53,520 bases of DNA from Odoribacter sp. (GTDB lineage: Bacteria; Bacteroidota; Bacteroidia; Bacteroidales; Prolixibacteraceae), in the NCBI GenBank assembly GCA_013824715.1, contig PNOH01000031.1, forward strand, positions 1-53,520, read 5' to 3'. The notes beneath the pieces are model-generated. The model did no database searches. It was given only the letters and a program-made list of their open reading frames with translations, and was not told the DNA's origin. The translations under genes were made by a program, and so were the position numbers. Shown here piece after piece: positions 33,071-41,273 of this stretch. Numbering within the stretch: the first letter of the stretch is position 1; every line of letters starts with the position of its first letter.

Positions 33071-34802
33071 CCTAAACTGAGCGATTAATAAATTCAGTAT
33101 CCCTTTTGGGTTCGCCAGGTGTACTGATTGAAGTGTTTTTAATTGGATATTGTGGTTTGGTTCAGGATAGGACTGTTTTAGGAGTACTTGTTATCCCTAA
33201 AATATCATTATTATGCTATGTATTTTCATTGAAAGGCATAACTTTTCCATCTGATTTTGCGAAAAAACGGCGAAGGTCATCTGTTTGTTCAGGCAAACTG
33301 GATCTTCGGCGGTGATTGACATCTTTCCCATATCTGTTCAATATTAATGGTTTCATAGACTGTTTTGGTGACATTAAGGATGATATTCCTTGACCTTGTT
33401 GTTATTTTGGCTGCAAAATCAATCAGTATCCTTCGCAGTGTATTTGGATAGGCCGTTACGGGAATAACATCGGGGGTTATGTCGCGCTTATAAGTTTCAA
33501 ACATAAAGTGTGAGATAACAAGCAAATAGTAATAGGCACGGTTCATCCCAAAAGATTTGAAAGGCAGTTGCTCTTTGGTTGCCAATTCCTTGATACTCCG
33601 GTGGATTAATTCGTCTGCGCCCCTTTGGTGAGATAGGGCAATGATGTTTTCTGTTTCAAAGTACTTTTGTCCTCCAGCGGCCAGTAATTTATCATCAGCT
33701 TCCTGACACATGCCAATATTGGTGTAAATGATCGAATCCGGCTTTTCGATATCCAGTATATACTGGCCTTTTTGATCCATGTGGAGTTTTGTGAAGATAC
33801 AGCGCCTGAACTGTTTCCATGAACTTAGCTTGCTGCCAAACTCCACGTACTTCCAAATTGCCTTGTTTTTGCGGAATTCTCCGAAACCATCAGGGGACAG
33901 GTCTTTTAAATACTCTTTGATATTGGGGTAAATTTTGCTGGTAACCACATAATGGATTTTTAGCGTGTTTTCGAAACACTCAAACGCTACCTGGTCGGCA
34001 AACCCGCTATCGGCGCACAAGATAATCGGTACTTGCTCCGAATATTCTGAGCGGATCAGGTTTACGATCTCGGTAACACAATCAATATAATCGGTGCCGT
34101 GATTTGAATGGGCACTTCCTTTGCGGAAGGTCACATCGATCAGAAAAGGGCCCCAGCAGATGTGTAATGGCTGAAAACCCTTCTTTTTCTTATAGGTAGT
34201 CTCACAACCCTCACGCTTTCTGGATGAGTCATTGTCCATCACCATGGTGTCGATACCTAAAATGATGATTCTGGGTTTCTCGATCCGTAGGCGCCAGATG
34301 AAGAGCCGGTGCAAAATCATCCGGTACAATTTATTGGGGACAATGGAGAGTTTTGCGAAAAACCTTTTCATTTGATGTGATGAAGCCATTTCAAAGGATT
34401 TGTTCTCCAACACTGCTGCATACCCCTGATCGTTTTTCTTGGCATCGAAACCGGTCATGGACATATCGGTACCATCAAAAAAACAAGCAAGTATCTGTTT
34501 TAGAAATTGTTGTAACTGTAACCCTTTGGGATTAACCTTTATTTTTTTCAGAATAACATCCGAAATAAGACCGTAAAGCGCCGTTTTTTCGATGTAACGA
34601 AGAATAAAAAGGAGCCCTCCGCGACCGGAAATTTTGTCGTTTGTAATACCGATTTTTGTTATCTTAGCAGTCATAAAAGATAGTCTTGTGCACCTGAAAG
34701 GTGATGAGTTATTTGTTTGTTTTATCACTTCTAATATACTCATTATCAATTTAATAAGCAAGACATCTTTTATTTTTTTTAATCCAAATCGCTCAGGTTA
34801 GG
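33071..34802 (-). mobile_element. IS1380-family insertion sequence, intact
   Basis: 1732 bp. Ends CCTAAACTGAGCGATT (33071-33086) and the reverse complement of 34787-34802 match at 15 of 16 bases. It is flanked by the 5-bp direct repeat TTATA (33066-33070 and 34803-34807), a target duplication. One transposase fills most of it; 33087-33288 is non-coding. It separates the left REP block from RAYT gene 1. The intact ends and clean duplication suggest recent insertion. Confidence 0.9.
33289..34674 (-). CDS. IS1380-family transposase
   Basis: 461 residues from MTAKITKIGI (ATG at 34674); the frame is open to a TTG at 34761, but homologous elements begin near TAKIT-type sequence. A DDE transposase: ILGIDTMVMDND (first Asp, ~142-146), ILCADSGF (second Asp), and GFQPLHICWG between them, a run shared by Bacteroides IS1380-group elements. 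Near the C-terminus HQRGADELIHRSIKEL provides the third acidic residue. No frameshift or internal stop is visible, so the element may be active. Confidence 0.9.
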   Translation of the reverse strand: MTAKITKIGITNDKISGRGGLLFILRYIEKTALYGLISDVILKKIKVNPKGLQLQQFLKQILACFFDGTDMSMTGFDAKKNDQGYAAVLENKSFEMASSHQMKRFFAKLSIVPNKLYRMILHRLFIWRLRIEKPRIIILGIDTMVMDNDSSRKREGCETTYKKKKGFQPLHICWGPFLIDVTFRKGSAHSNHGTDYIDCVTEIVNLIRSEYSEQVPIILCADSGFADQVAFECFENTLKIHYVVTSKIYPNIKEYLKDLSPDGFGEFRKNKAIWKYVEFGSKLSSWKQFRRCIFTKLHMDQKGQYILDIEKPDSIIYTNIGMCQEADDKLLAAGGQKYFETENIIALSHQRGADELIHRSIKELATKEQLPFKSFGMNRAYYYLLVISHFMFETYKRDITPDVIPVTAYPNTLRRILIDFAAKITTRSRNIILNVTKTVYETINIEQIWERCQSPPKIQFA

Positions 34803-34845
34803 TTATATTCATTAAATTAGTGTATTCACCAAAAACAATTCAGAT

Positions 34846-35280
34846 ATGTCCTATGTCAAAATCTGGCTTCATTGTGTATGGAGCACAAAAAACAGAACCT
34901 GTATCATACCGCAGTCTTTTCGTCCATCATTGTTAAAACATTTCAGGGAAAACGCTATCGAGAAAAATATTGTTTTGGATTATATCAATGCTCATGAAGA
35001 CCATGTACATGCAATTATAAATCTGGGGAAACAGCAAAATCTTTCAACTGTGATGCAATACCTGAAAGGTGAAAGTTCATTCTGGATAAATAATCAGAAA
35101 ACTTTACCCTGTCATTTCTCATGGCAAGACGATTATTTTGCTGTTTCTGTCAGTCATTCACATGTTGACAGGGTAAGGGAGTATATTAAAAATCAGGATG
35201 AACATCATAAAAAGATTAGTTGGGATGATGAGGTCGAACTGTTTTTAAAGAGATATGGTTTTGAGCGAATTTCGGGCTAA
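34846..35280 (+). CDS. RAYT 1: REP-associated tyrosine transposase (Y1/HUH)
   Basis: 144 residues. The HUH metal site is EDHVHAI (His53, His55) and the catalytic tyrosine is Tyr113 in VREYIKNQDEHHKK. This is the TnpA_REP/IS200-like family, whose members nick single-stranded REP hairpins and are thought to spread them. No TnpB and no IS ends are present, which favours a RAYT over a mobile IS200. The stop codon lies inside the palindrome GGGCTAAAGCCC (35274-35285), and a 104-bp REP cruciform starts 24 bases later. Upstream, the IS1380 element ends 43 bases before the start and has probably cut off its original promoter. Confidence 0.9.
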   Translation: MSYVKIWLHCVWSTKNRTCIIPQSFRPSLLKHFRENAIEKNIVLDYINAHEDHVHAIINLGKQQNLSTVMQYLKGESSFWINNQKTLPCHFSWQDDYFAVSVSHSHVDRVREYIKNQDEHHKKISWDDEVELFLKRYGFERISG

Positions 35281-35303
35281 AGCCCTGTGTTTCATTATAA
35301 ATT

Positions 35304-35407
35304 CATGTCCGTTGGCTAAAGCCGAACGGCAAAGGATAGCGCAATGAATGAGAGGGAATGCTGGTCAGAGCATTATCCTTTGCCGTTGCATTTATGCAAC
35401 GGACATG
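35304..35407. repeat. REP cruciform, right side of RAYT locus 1
   Basis: A 104-bp nested palindrome. Outer stem CATGTCCGTT with AACGGACATG; two inner hairpins, CCGTTGGCTAAAGCCGAACGG-like on the left and CCGTTGCA/TGCAACGG on the right; CAAAGGATA pairs with TATCCTTTG-like sequence between. It shares its left half with the block at 32809-32995. Confidence 0.88.
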
Positions 35408-35423
35408 AAGAACAAATACCAAC

Positions 35424-35452
35424 AAAAAATGCCCGACCAGCAGGCATTTTTA
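35424..35452 (-). terminator. Terminator of pnp
   Basis: On the minus strand AAAATGCC and GGCATTTTTT form a stem around a nine-base loop and end in T. It lies 31 bases past the pnp stop codon. Confidence 0.8.
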
Positions 35453-35482
35453 TTTATTATCAGACAGATGAGTGTTTAATAA

Positions 35483-37762
35483 TTATCGGCGATCGCCTCC
35501 ACCACGGTTATCGCGGCGGTCACCACCACGATGATCACCACCACGATGATCACGACGGTCGCCGCCTCCGCGGTTATCGTCACGGCGTGGAGGACGGTCA
35601 TCGTTGCTGCGTTCCGGGCGATCGGGCATCCCTTCCGGTTTTGGAAGCAATACACGGCGCGACAGTTTCATTTTTCCATCGCGGTCCATATCCAGCAGTT
35701 TCACTTCAATTTCCTGTCCTTCTTCAAGCGCTTCTTCAACCGTATTCAAACGGGTCCAGCTGATTTCAGAAATATGAAGCAAACCTTCTTTTCCAGGCAT
35801 GATTTCAATGAAGGCACCAAATGAAGTGATCGATTTTACTTTTCCCTTATATATTTCACCTTTTTCAGGAATGGCAACAATCATTTTGAGGCGGCTTACA
35901 GCAGCTTCGAGCGATTCTTTGTTCACGCTCGAAATCTGAACGTAACCAATGTCGTCGCGTTCTTCAATCGAAATAACGGTTTTGGTTTCTTCCTGAAGTT
36001 TCTGAATGTTTTTTCCGCCCGGACCGATAATTGGTCCGATGAATTCTTTCGGAACCTGGATGACGACCACACGTGGAACATTTGGTTTGTAATCTTCCCG
36101 TGGTTCAGAAATTACTTTCAGGATTTCGCCCAGGATGTGTTCGCGGCCTTGTTTGGCCTGAAGCAATGCCTGGGAAAGAATTTCGTATGAAAGTCCACCA
36201 ACTTTGATGTCCATTTGGGTAGCGGTGATACCTTTTGAAGTACCTGTTACCTTGAAGTCCATATCTCCGAGGTGATCTTCGTCGCCCAGAATATCTGATA
36301 ATACAGCAAATTTATTGTTGGCAGGGTCTGTAATCAAACCCATGGCAATTCCTGAAACCGGGCGTTTCATCTTCACACCGGCATCGAGCATACACATGGT
36401 TCCGGCACAAACAGTAGCCATCGAAGATGATCCGTTTGATTCCAGAATATCAGATACAATCCGCACTACATAAGGAAATTCATCCGGGATCATTTTTTTC
36501 AGGGCACGCAAAGCGAGGTTTCCATGACCGATTTCGCGGCGGCCAACACCACGAGGCACTTTGGCTTCACCAACCGAGAAAGGCGGGAAGTTGTAGTGCA
36601 ACAGGAATTTTTCGACTCCCTGATAGGTAACGCTATCGATTTTCTTTTCATCCATCTTTGTTCCCAAAGTGATTGAAGAAAGCGACTGGGTTTCACCACG
36701 CGTAAAAATTGCTGATCCATGAGATCCGGGCAAGTAATCTACTTCGCCCCAGATCGGACGGATTTGAGTGGTAGTACGGCCATCCAAACGGATGCCTTCG
36801 TCGAGAATCATGCGGCGCATGGCTTCTTTCTCCACATCGTGGTAATATTTTTTGATCAGGCTGATGTTTGTTCCAAGATTGATTTCAGCATTTTCGGCAT
36901 TTGCTGCCTTGTATTCTGAAATGTAATCTTCAACAATGGCATGAAAACCTTCAATACGAAGCGCTTTATCGTTGAGGCGCTGGGTAGCCAAAGCATAACA
37001 GGCCGGATAAAGATCGGTGAAAACTTTCGCTTTCAGATCGGCATCGTTTATTTCGTGGCAGTAAGTACGTTTGGTTTTTCCAACCAACGCGGCGAGTTCT
37101 TCCTGAGCTTTACACTGGATTTTTATGGCGTCGTGAGCAATTTTAATGGCTTCGAGCATTTCTTCTTCCGAAACTTCGTCCATTTCGCCTTCAACCATCA
37201 TGATGTTGTCGTATGAAGCGCCAACCATAATGTCGAGATCAGCTTTTTTAAGCTGCGAGAAAGTTGGGTTCACAATGAATTTTCCTTCGACACGTGCAAC
37301 ACGCACTTCAGAAATAGGGGTTTCGAAAGGCACATCCGAAACAGCGATAGCGGCTGATGCAGCAAGACCAGCCAGGGAGTCGGCCATTACTTCCGAATCT
37401 GATGAGATCAGGGAGATCATCATAGCAGTTTCGGCATGAAAATCGGCTGGGAACAATGGACGCAAAGCGCGATCGACCAAACGGCCAATTAATACTTCAT
37501 CATCCGATGGACGTGATTCGCGTTTCAGGAACCCGCCCGGAAAACGCCCGGCAGCGGCGAATTTTTCGCGATAGTCAACCGAAAGTGGCATAAAATCCAC
37601 ATCTTCTTTGGCATCTCTTGCTGCTACAACAGTTGCCATCACCATTGTATCGCCCATCCTAACAACCACCGCACCGTCGGCCTGTTTGGCCAATCGTCCT
37701 GTTTCAATGGTAATGGTGCGGCCATCACCAAGGTCAATCGTTTTAATAATTGCTTGACTCAT
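35483..37762 (-). CDS. pnp: Polyribonucleotide nucleotidyltransferase
   Basis: 759 residues. The phosphorolytic 3'-5' exoribonuclease of the RNA degradation machinery. Two RNase PH cores (~15-225 and ~320-545) with [15 protein letters not shown] and the phosphate-site [11 protein letters not shown]; then a KH domain (~560-620, [10 protein letters not shown]) and an S1 domain (~625-700, [26 protein letters not shown]). The last ~45 residues are an unusual low-complexity tail of RGGGDRR and RGGDHR repeats, likely RNA-binding and disordered. The rpsO gene lies upstream on the same strand, separated by a terminator, the conserved rpsO-pnp order. Confidence 0.97.
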   Translation of the reverse strand: MSQAIIKTIDLGDGRTITIETGRLAKQADGAVVVRMGDTMVMATVVAARDAKEDVDFMPLSVDYREKFAAAGRFPGGFLKRESRPSDDEVLIGRLVDRALRPLFPADFHAETAMMISLISSDSEVMADSLAGLAASAAIAVSDVPFETPISEVRVARVEGKFIVNPTFSQLKKADLDIMVGASYDNIMMVEGEMDEVSEEEMLEAIKIAHDAIKIQCKAQEELAALVGKTKRTYCHEINDADLKAKVFTDLYPACYALATQRLNDKALRIEGFHAIVEDYISEYKAANAENAEINLGTNISLIKKYYHDVEKEAMRRMILDEGIRLDGRTTTQIRPIWGEVDYLPGSHGSAIFTRGETQSLSSITLGTKMDEKKIDSVTYQGVEKFLLHYNFPPFSVGEAKVPRGVGRREIGHGNLALRALKKMIPDEFPYVVRIVSDILESNGSSSMATVCAGTMCMLDAGVKMKRPVSGIAMGLITDPANNKFAVLSDILGDEDHLGDMDFKVTGTSKGITATQMDIKVGGLSYEILSQALLQAKQGREHILGEILKVISEPREDYKPNVPRVVVIQVPKEFIGPIIGPGGKNIQKLQEETKTVISIEERDDIGYVQISSVNKESLEAAVSRLKMIVAIPEKGEIYKGKVKSITSFGAFIEIMPGKEGLLHISEISWTRLNTVEEALEEGQEIEVKLLDMDRDGKMKLSRRVLLPKPEGMPDRPERSNDDRPPRRDDNRGGGDRRDHRGGDHRGGDRRDNRGGGDRR

Positions 37763-37890
37763 AATTTCTCAAATAAATAAAATTTTTAAAAGGTACTACA
37801 AATGGTCGTGGTGGGGCATTTGTTCAGAAATACTGAAATTGCAGTTAAAAGTATGGTACCGGCATATTTCTTAACGGCGTATAAAAATAA

Positions 37891-37918
37891 GAAAAGGCAA
37901 TATTTATATTGCCTTTTC
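37891..37918 (-). terminator. Terminator or processing hairpin between rpsO and pnp
   Basis: GAAAAGGCAATA and TATTGCCTTTTC form a perfect 12-bp stem around a four-base loop (TTTA), ten bases after the rpsO stop. On the minus strand it ends in TTTTC then TTATTTTT. It may attenuate rather than stop transcription into pnp. Confidence 0.8.
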
Positions 37919-37927
37919 AGTGATAAA

Positions 37928-38194
37928 TTATCGACGTAAGTTAAGGTCTTTGATAATTGCACGGTAACGAGCGATGTCTTTTTTCTTCAGATAATCCAGA
38001 AGACTGCGGCGTTTACCTACCAGGGTGATCAGAGCACGCTGGGTGCTGAAATCTTTTTTGTTTGTTTTCAGGTGGTCGGTCAGTGCGCTAATGCGGAATG
38101 AAAACATCGCGATTTGTGCTTCTGATGAACCAGTGTTAACGGCAGATTGGCCGTATTTTTCGAAAAATTCGATTTTCTTTTCAGATGATAACAT
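37928..38194 (-). CDS. rpsO: 30S ribosomal protein S15
   Basis: 88 residues from the ATG at 38194, the usual S15 length. The frame stays open to 38311, but that region carries the promoter and leader. S15 hallmarks: GSSEAQIA (22-29), ISALTDHLKTNKKDF (35-49), RRSLLDYLKKKD and the C-terminal RYRAIIKDLNLR. It binds the 16S central domain early in 30S assembly. Often autoregulated through its own leader; a candidate structure lies upstream. Confidence 0.97.
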   Translation of the reverse strand: MLSSEKKIEFFEKYGQSAVNTGSSEAQIAMFSFRISALTDHLKTNKKDFSTQRALITLVGKRRSLLDYLKKKDIARYRAIIKDLNLRR

Positions 38195-38276
38195 GAATTG
38201 TTTTTTAAATTGTTGTACAATGTTTAAGCAGCAGCAACGCTTTCGATAACAACCGCTTAAAATTAATTTTTTAAAG
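38195..38276 (-). promoter_or_regulatory. rpsO leader with candidate regulatory hairpin
   Basis: On the minus strand TTAAGC (38260-38255) pairs with GCTTAA (38229-38224), enclosing TATCGAAAGCG and repeated GCTGCT. S15 leaders in several phyla fold into structures bound by S15; whether this one does is inference. Confidence 0.4.
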
Positions 38277-38281
38277 CCCGG

Positions 38282-38311
38282 CAAAAATAAACAAATATCT
38301 TTGAAATTCAA
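38282..38311 (-). promoter_or_regulatory. Promoter of rpsO
   Basis: On the minus strand, TTG (38311-38309), a 19-base spacer, then TATTTTTG (38289-38282), matching TAnnTTTG. It gives a leader of about 80 bases. Confidence 0.65.
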
Positions 38312-38467
38312 GAGGGTAGGAGAATAATTTTAGAATGGGGATTTCGAAACCAGTCAGAATGTAATCAACCAAAAATATCGATTGAAAAACTGATTCATTT
38401 TGATTGTACTAAACTGTAATTGGCTTAACTTTAGTCAACATATTGAAAAATCATGTTATATGAAAAA

Positions 38468-38757
38468 CCATTCATCCCCTACGGGGAAACATTCTGCGGT
38501 AAATGATTTTCTATTGATATAAATTCCCTACGGGAAAAAACCTAATCCGGATAGTTGGTTGTTCATCGGCAAAGGCATTAATTCCCCATTAAGGAAGTAT
38601 ATCACAGAAAGAAGCAATTATGGCGACCTTATTCCACCATTAGGGGAAAAATATCAAAAGAAAAGGATATAAAATAAAAGCAACGAAATTCCCCGTTATG
38701 GGATGTATATCAATAGAATAACGTATCAATAACAACCCAATTCCCCGCTAGGGGATA
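38468..38757. repeat. REP array upstream of RAYT 2
   Basis: Six short hairpins of the form TTCCC(C)-N4/5-(G)GGGA, at about 38474, 38524, 38581, 38632, 38688 and 38740, spaced 50-57 bases. Units at ~38581-38720 are followed by TATATCA(A)-AGAA; the unit at 38508-38537 carries the inverse (TTCTATTGATATA) before its hairpin, so orientations differ. 38468-38537 recurs at 39236-39305. No gene lies in 38312-38770. Confidence 0.8.
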
Positions 38758-38770
38758 AACTAACACAACT

Positions 38771-39232
38771 ATGGCTAATACCTATTCTCAAATTTATCTT
38801 CATTTTGTTTTTGCTGTTCAGAATCGGATATCCCTGATCAGTCCCAAATGGCAAGTCGAATTATACAAATACATGAGTGGAATAATTACAAATAACGGTC
38901 ATAAAATGTATGCGATTAATGGAATGCCTGATCATGTTCATTCACTTGTAAGCATGAACCCCAAACAAGCACCATCTGATTTAATGCACGATGTAAAGCG
39001 AAGTTCGTCATTGTGGATCAATGAAAACCGTTTTGTGACAGGGAAATTTGCCTGGCAGGAAGGTTTCGGAGTTTTCAGTTATGGCCACTCTCAAATACCA
39101 GATATTGCCAAATACATTGAACAACAAAAAAAACATCATGAAAAACGAACGTTTATTGAAGAATACATTCAATTTTTGAAATTATTTGAAATCGAATACG
39201 ACGAGAGGTATGTTTATAAACCAATAGAATAA
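38771..39232 (+). CDS. RAYT 2: REP-associated tyrosine transposase (Y1/HUH)
   Basis: 153 residues. HUH site PDHVHSLV (His55, His57) and catalytic Tyr115 in IAKYIEQQKKHHEK. Same superfamily as the protein at 34846 but clearly a different branch (FAVQNR and WQEGFGVFSYGHSQ here, against VWSTKNR and WQDDYFAVSVSHSH there). It is surrounded by a hairpin family unlike that of RAYT 1: six units before it and a 70-bp double-hairpin copy four bases after the stop. The pairing of gene and flanking palindromes is the defining trait of RAYTs. No TnpB is present. Confidence 0.9.
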   Translation: MANTYSQIYLHFVFAVQNRISLISPKWQVELYKYMSGIITNNGHKMYAINGMPDHVHSLVSMNPKQAPSDLMHDVKRSSSLWINENRFVTGKFAWQEGFGVFSYGHSQIPDIAKYIEQQKKHHEKRTFIEEYIQFLKLFEIEYDERYVYKPIE

Positions 39233-39235
39233 AAG

Positions 39236-39305
39236 CCATTAATCCCTTACAGGGAAACATTCTGCGGTAAATGATTTTCTATTGATATAAATTCCCTACG
39301 GGAAA
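39236..39305. repeat. REP pair downstream of RAYT 2
   Basis: Direct repeat of 38468-38537 with 67 of 70 bases identical, comprising two hairpins separated by ACATTCTGCGGTAAATGATT. Recombination between the two copies would remove the RAYT gene. Confidence 0.88.
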
Positions 39306-39315
39306 GTATTCAAGT

Positions 39316-39350
39316 AAAAAGGCTGCCCTTCGGTTAAGGACAGCCTTTTT
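39316..39350 (-). terminator. Terminator of susCD
   Basis: AAAAAGGCTG-CCTT and AAGG-CAGCCTTTTT form a long stem around CGGTT; minus-strand reading ends in TTTTT. It lies 19 bases after the susD stop. Confidence 0.88.
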
Positions 39351-39368
39351 GGTGAGATGAAAATGCTT

Positions 39369-41252
39369 TTATTTATCGTCTTCTTTAGTTATAGCCGTCA
39401 GAGCCGGTACATTCAGTGCAAAACCGTCGTAACCAAAATTCTGGTTAAGCCTTCCTTTGGTGTTTGTACTGATTGCTGCCTGAGGAATTGGCCATAAAGC
39501 GTGGAAAGGACTCATGGTGTATTCCTGTCCGTTGTTGGCTTTTACCCCTTTGTTGTAGAAATCGGTATATTCCATAATCCGGTCGAAATAGAAGTTTTTT
39601 GTTCCATATCCAGCAGCCGAATAAGTTTTTCCGCGGTAAGATTTACCGGTTTGGGCGAACAACAGGGAGATACGGCTCAATTCAGTTTTGCGTGGTTCTT
39701 CCCAGAATAATTCACGGGCACGTTCGTCGAGAATGGTACCAATATCGAATTTGGAAGCATCGGTATAAGGAGCGGCTCCGGCACGGGTGCGCACTTTGTT
39801 TACATCAGCCATGGCGTTAGCCATATCGCCTTTCCACCAGTAAGCTTCGGCACGAAGTAAATAGGTTTCGGCCAAACGGAATACATACCAGTCGTATGAA
39901 CCTCCGCGGGGTTGTGTGGCTCGTGGATCGGGATTGTAGGTTTTGTAATGTGGCCATCCATACCAGTTGCGAATGGTGTCAGTGGTCAGGACTTTTCCTT
40001 TAGCATCTCTTAACTGTAAAGGTTTCCCTGCAAAGGTACTTTTCCCGACCAGATTGGGATGATTGTAAACCAGGTCTTCCATGTTCATCCAGTTGTACCT
40101 TTTATGACGAAGGTCATTCGGGTCGTCCCAAATCCTTCTGGTGTGATAGGATGTACCACGGGCACGACCTATTCCGCGACCAAAAGTTTTAACCTGGTCA
40201 ATTTTCTGATTGGCAAGGTCTGAAGTTCCAGGGGCAAAACCGTCAGGAGTATATAGCATGTTGGAGTTTGAAACTCCCCAGAACGGAACTGCCTGGCGCA
40301 TAATGGATAAATCTTCGCGTGAGTCAACCAGTTCTTCGCGCGACAGTACCATAAACAATACTTCTTTGTTTGCTGCAATGGCTTTATTTTGCCACCAATG
40401 CAAGCGCGATACCACATCATTTCGGACGACACCCATATCAGTAAGATAAGTTCCTTCTTCCTTTGGAACACTTCCAAATGCTGAAGTCATCAAGCTATAA
40501 ACACCCCCGTTTATGACCGCACTGGAAGAAGCAATGGCTTTGTCGAAATCGCCCAGTGCGAGGTTAATTTTGGTGAGAAGATGTCCGGCAGCGCCTTTGG
40601 TTACGCGACCACGATCAACATTATCCACACAGTTTGCAGCGGCAAATTCCATATCCTTCTGCATTTTTTTAAGGATAACTTCTCTTTTGGTTGAATAAAA
40701 GTCGAGTTTGGGTTCCTTAACTTCACGCCCGATAAAGGGGATGTCGCCAAATTGGTTGGTCAGCCGGTAATAACGGAAAGCCCTGTGAAAATAGGCAGCA
40801 CCTAATACTGCGTTCCGTTCGGCTTCGTTTTTATAGGTGGCCTGGTCAATACGGTCTATCACCACATTGGCATATTTAATCCCCTTATAGCCTTCGTACC
40901 AATACCAACCAATTTTATTGAAGTCAGTATGATTCAATTGTGAAGTAGGAGTTATCTGAATATTCAGATTTTGTGCCGGCCCCGGTTTGTCGGTTGTTCC
41001 TTCCACACAAACTTCAGAAAATACAAGCTCGGTGATGATTGGAGCGCCATCGCCATACCATTCGTAACGCATGTTGCGTTCGCAGGCAGTTAATGCGGCA
41101 TACATCCCTTTAGCATCAATCAGCGAATTTTCAGGAGCAAAAAACGAGAGTGGTTTGGGGTCAAGCCATTCGTCGTTACAGCCAATTGTTCCAAGTATAA
41201 ACGAAACAACTAACAGAAGTCGGTAATGAAATTTTATATTTTTAGTTTTCAT
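39369..41252 (-). CDS. SusD/RagB family nutrient-binding lipoprotein
   Basis: 627 residues from MKTKNIKF (ATG at 41252; an ATG three codons upstream is possible). Lipobox ILGTIGC (Cys about 25) places it on the cell surface. SusD hallmarks: TPR-like helices, LGAAYFHRAFRYYRLTNQFGDIPF (~145-168), FRLAETYLLRAEAYWWKGDMANA (~455-477) with DVNKVRTRAGA, and a C-terminal PIPQAAISTN. It closes over the paired SusC channel and binds the glycan. It starts 21 bases after susC. The substrate is not readable, but the minus-strand uronate genes upstream suggest a uronate-containing glycan. Confidence 0.95.
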   Translation of the reverse strand: MKTKNIKFHYRLLLVVSFILGTIGCNDEWLDPKPLSFFAPENSLIDAKGMYAALTACERNMRYEWYGDGAPIITELVFSEVCVEGTTDKPGPAQNLNIQITPTSQLNHTDFNKIGWYWYEGYKGIKYANVVIDRIDQATYKNEAERNAVLGAAYFHRAFRYYRLTNQFGDIPFIGREVKEPKLDFYSTKREVILKKMQKDMEFAAANCVDNVDRGRVTKGAAGHLLTKINLALGDFDKAIASSSAVINGGVYSLMTSAFGSVPKEEGTYLTDMGVVRNDVVSRLHWWQNKAIAANKEVLFMVLSREELVDSREDLSIMRQAVPFWGVSNSNMLYTPDGFAPGTSDLANQKIDQVKTFGRGIGRARGTSYHTRRIWDDPNDLRHKRYNWMNMEDLVYNHPNLVGKSTFAGKPLQLRDAKGKVLTTDTIRNWYGWPHYKTYNPDPRATQPRGGSYDWYVFRLAETYLLRAEAYWWKGDMANAMADVNKVRTRAGAAPYTDASKFDIGTILDERARELFWEEPRKTELSRISLLFAQTGKSYRGKTYSAAGYGTKNFYFDRIMEYTDFYNKGVKANNGQEYTMSPFHALWPIPQAAISTNTKGRLNQNFGYDGFALNVPALTAITKEDDK

Positions 41253-41273
41253 AACAATCATTCTTAAAATTTA

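Noticed and set aside
34846-35280. Active IS200/IS605 element
   Set aside because: No TnpB and no subterminal hairpin ends typical of IS200; the protein is flanked by REP cruciforms, which favours a RAYT.
35344-35763. 139-codon plus-strand frame rich in His/Asp
   Set aside because: It reads the repeat DNA of the pnp tail backwards and starts inside the REP cruciform; the pnp frame is clearly the real one.
38468-38757. Regular spacing suggested a CRISPR array
   Set aside because: The repeats are only ~12-16 bases, palindromic, differ from one another, occur in both orientations, and partly share linkers; no cas gene is present. They fit REP units.
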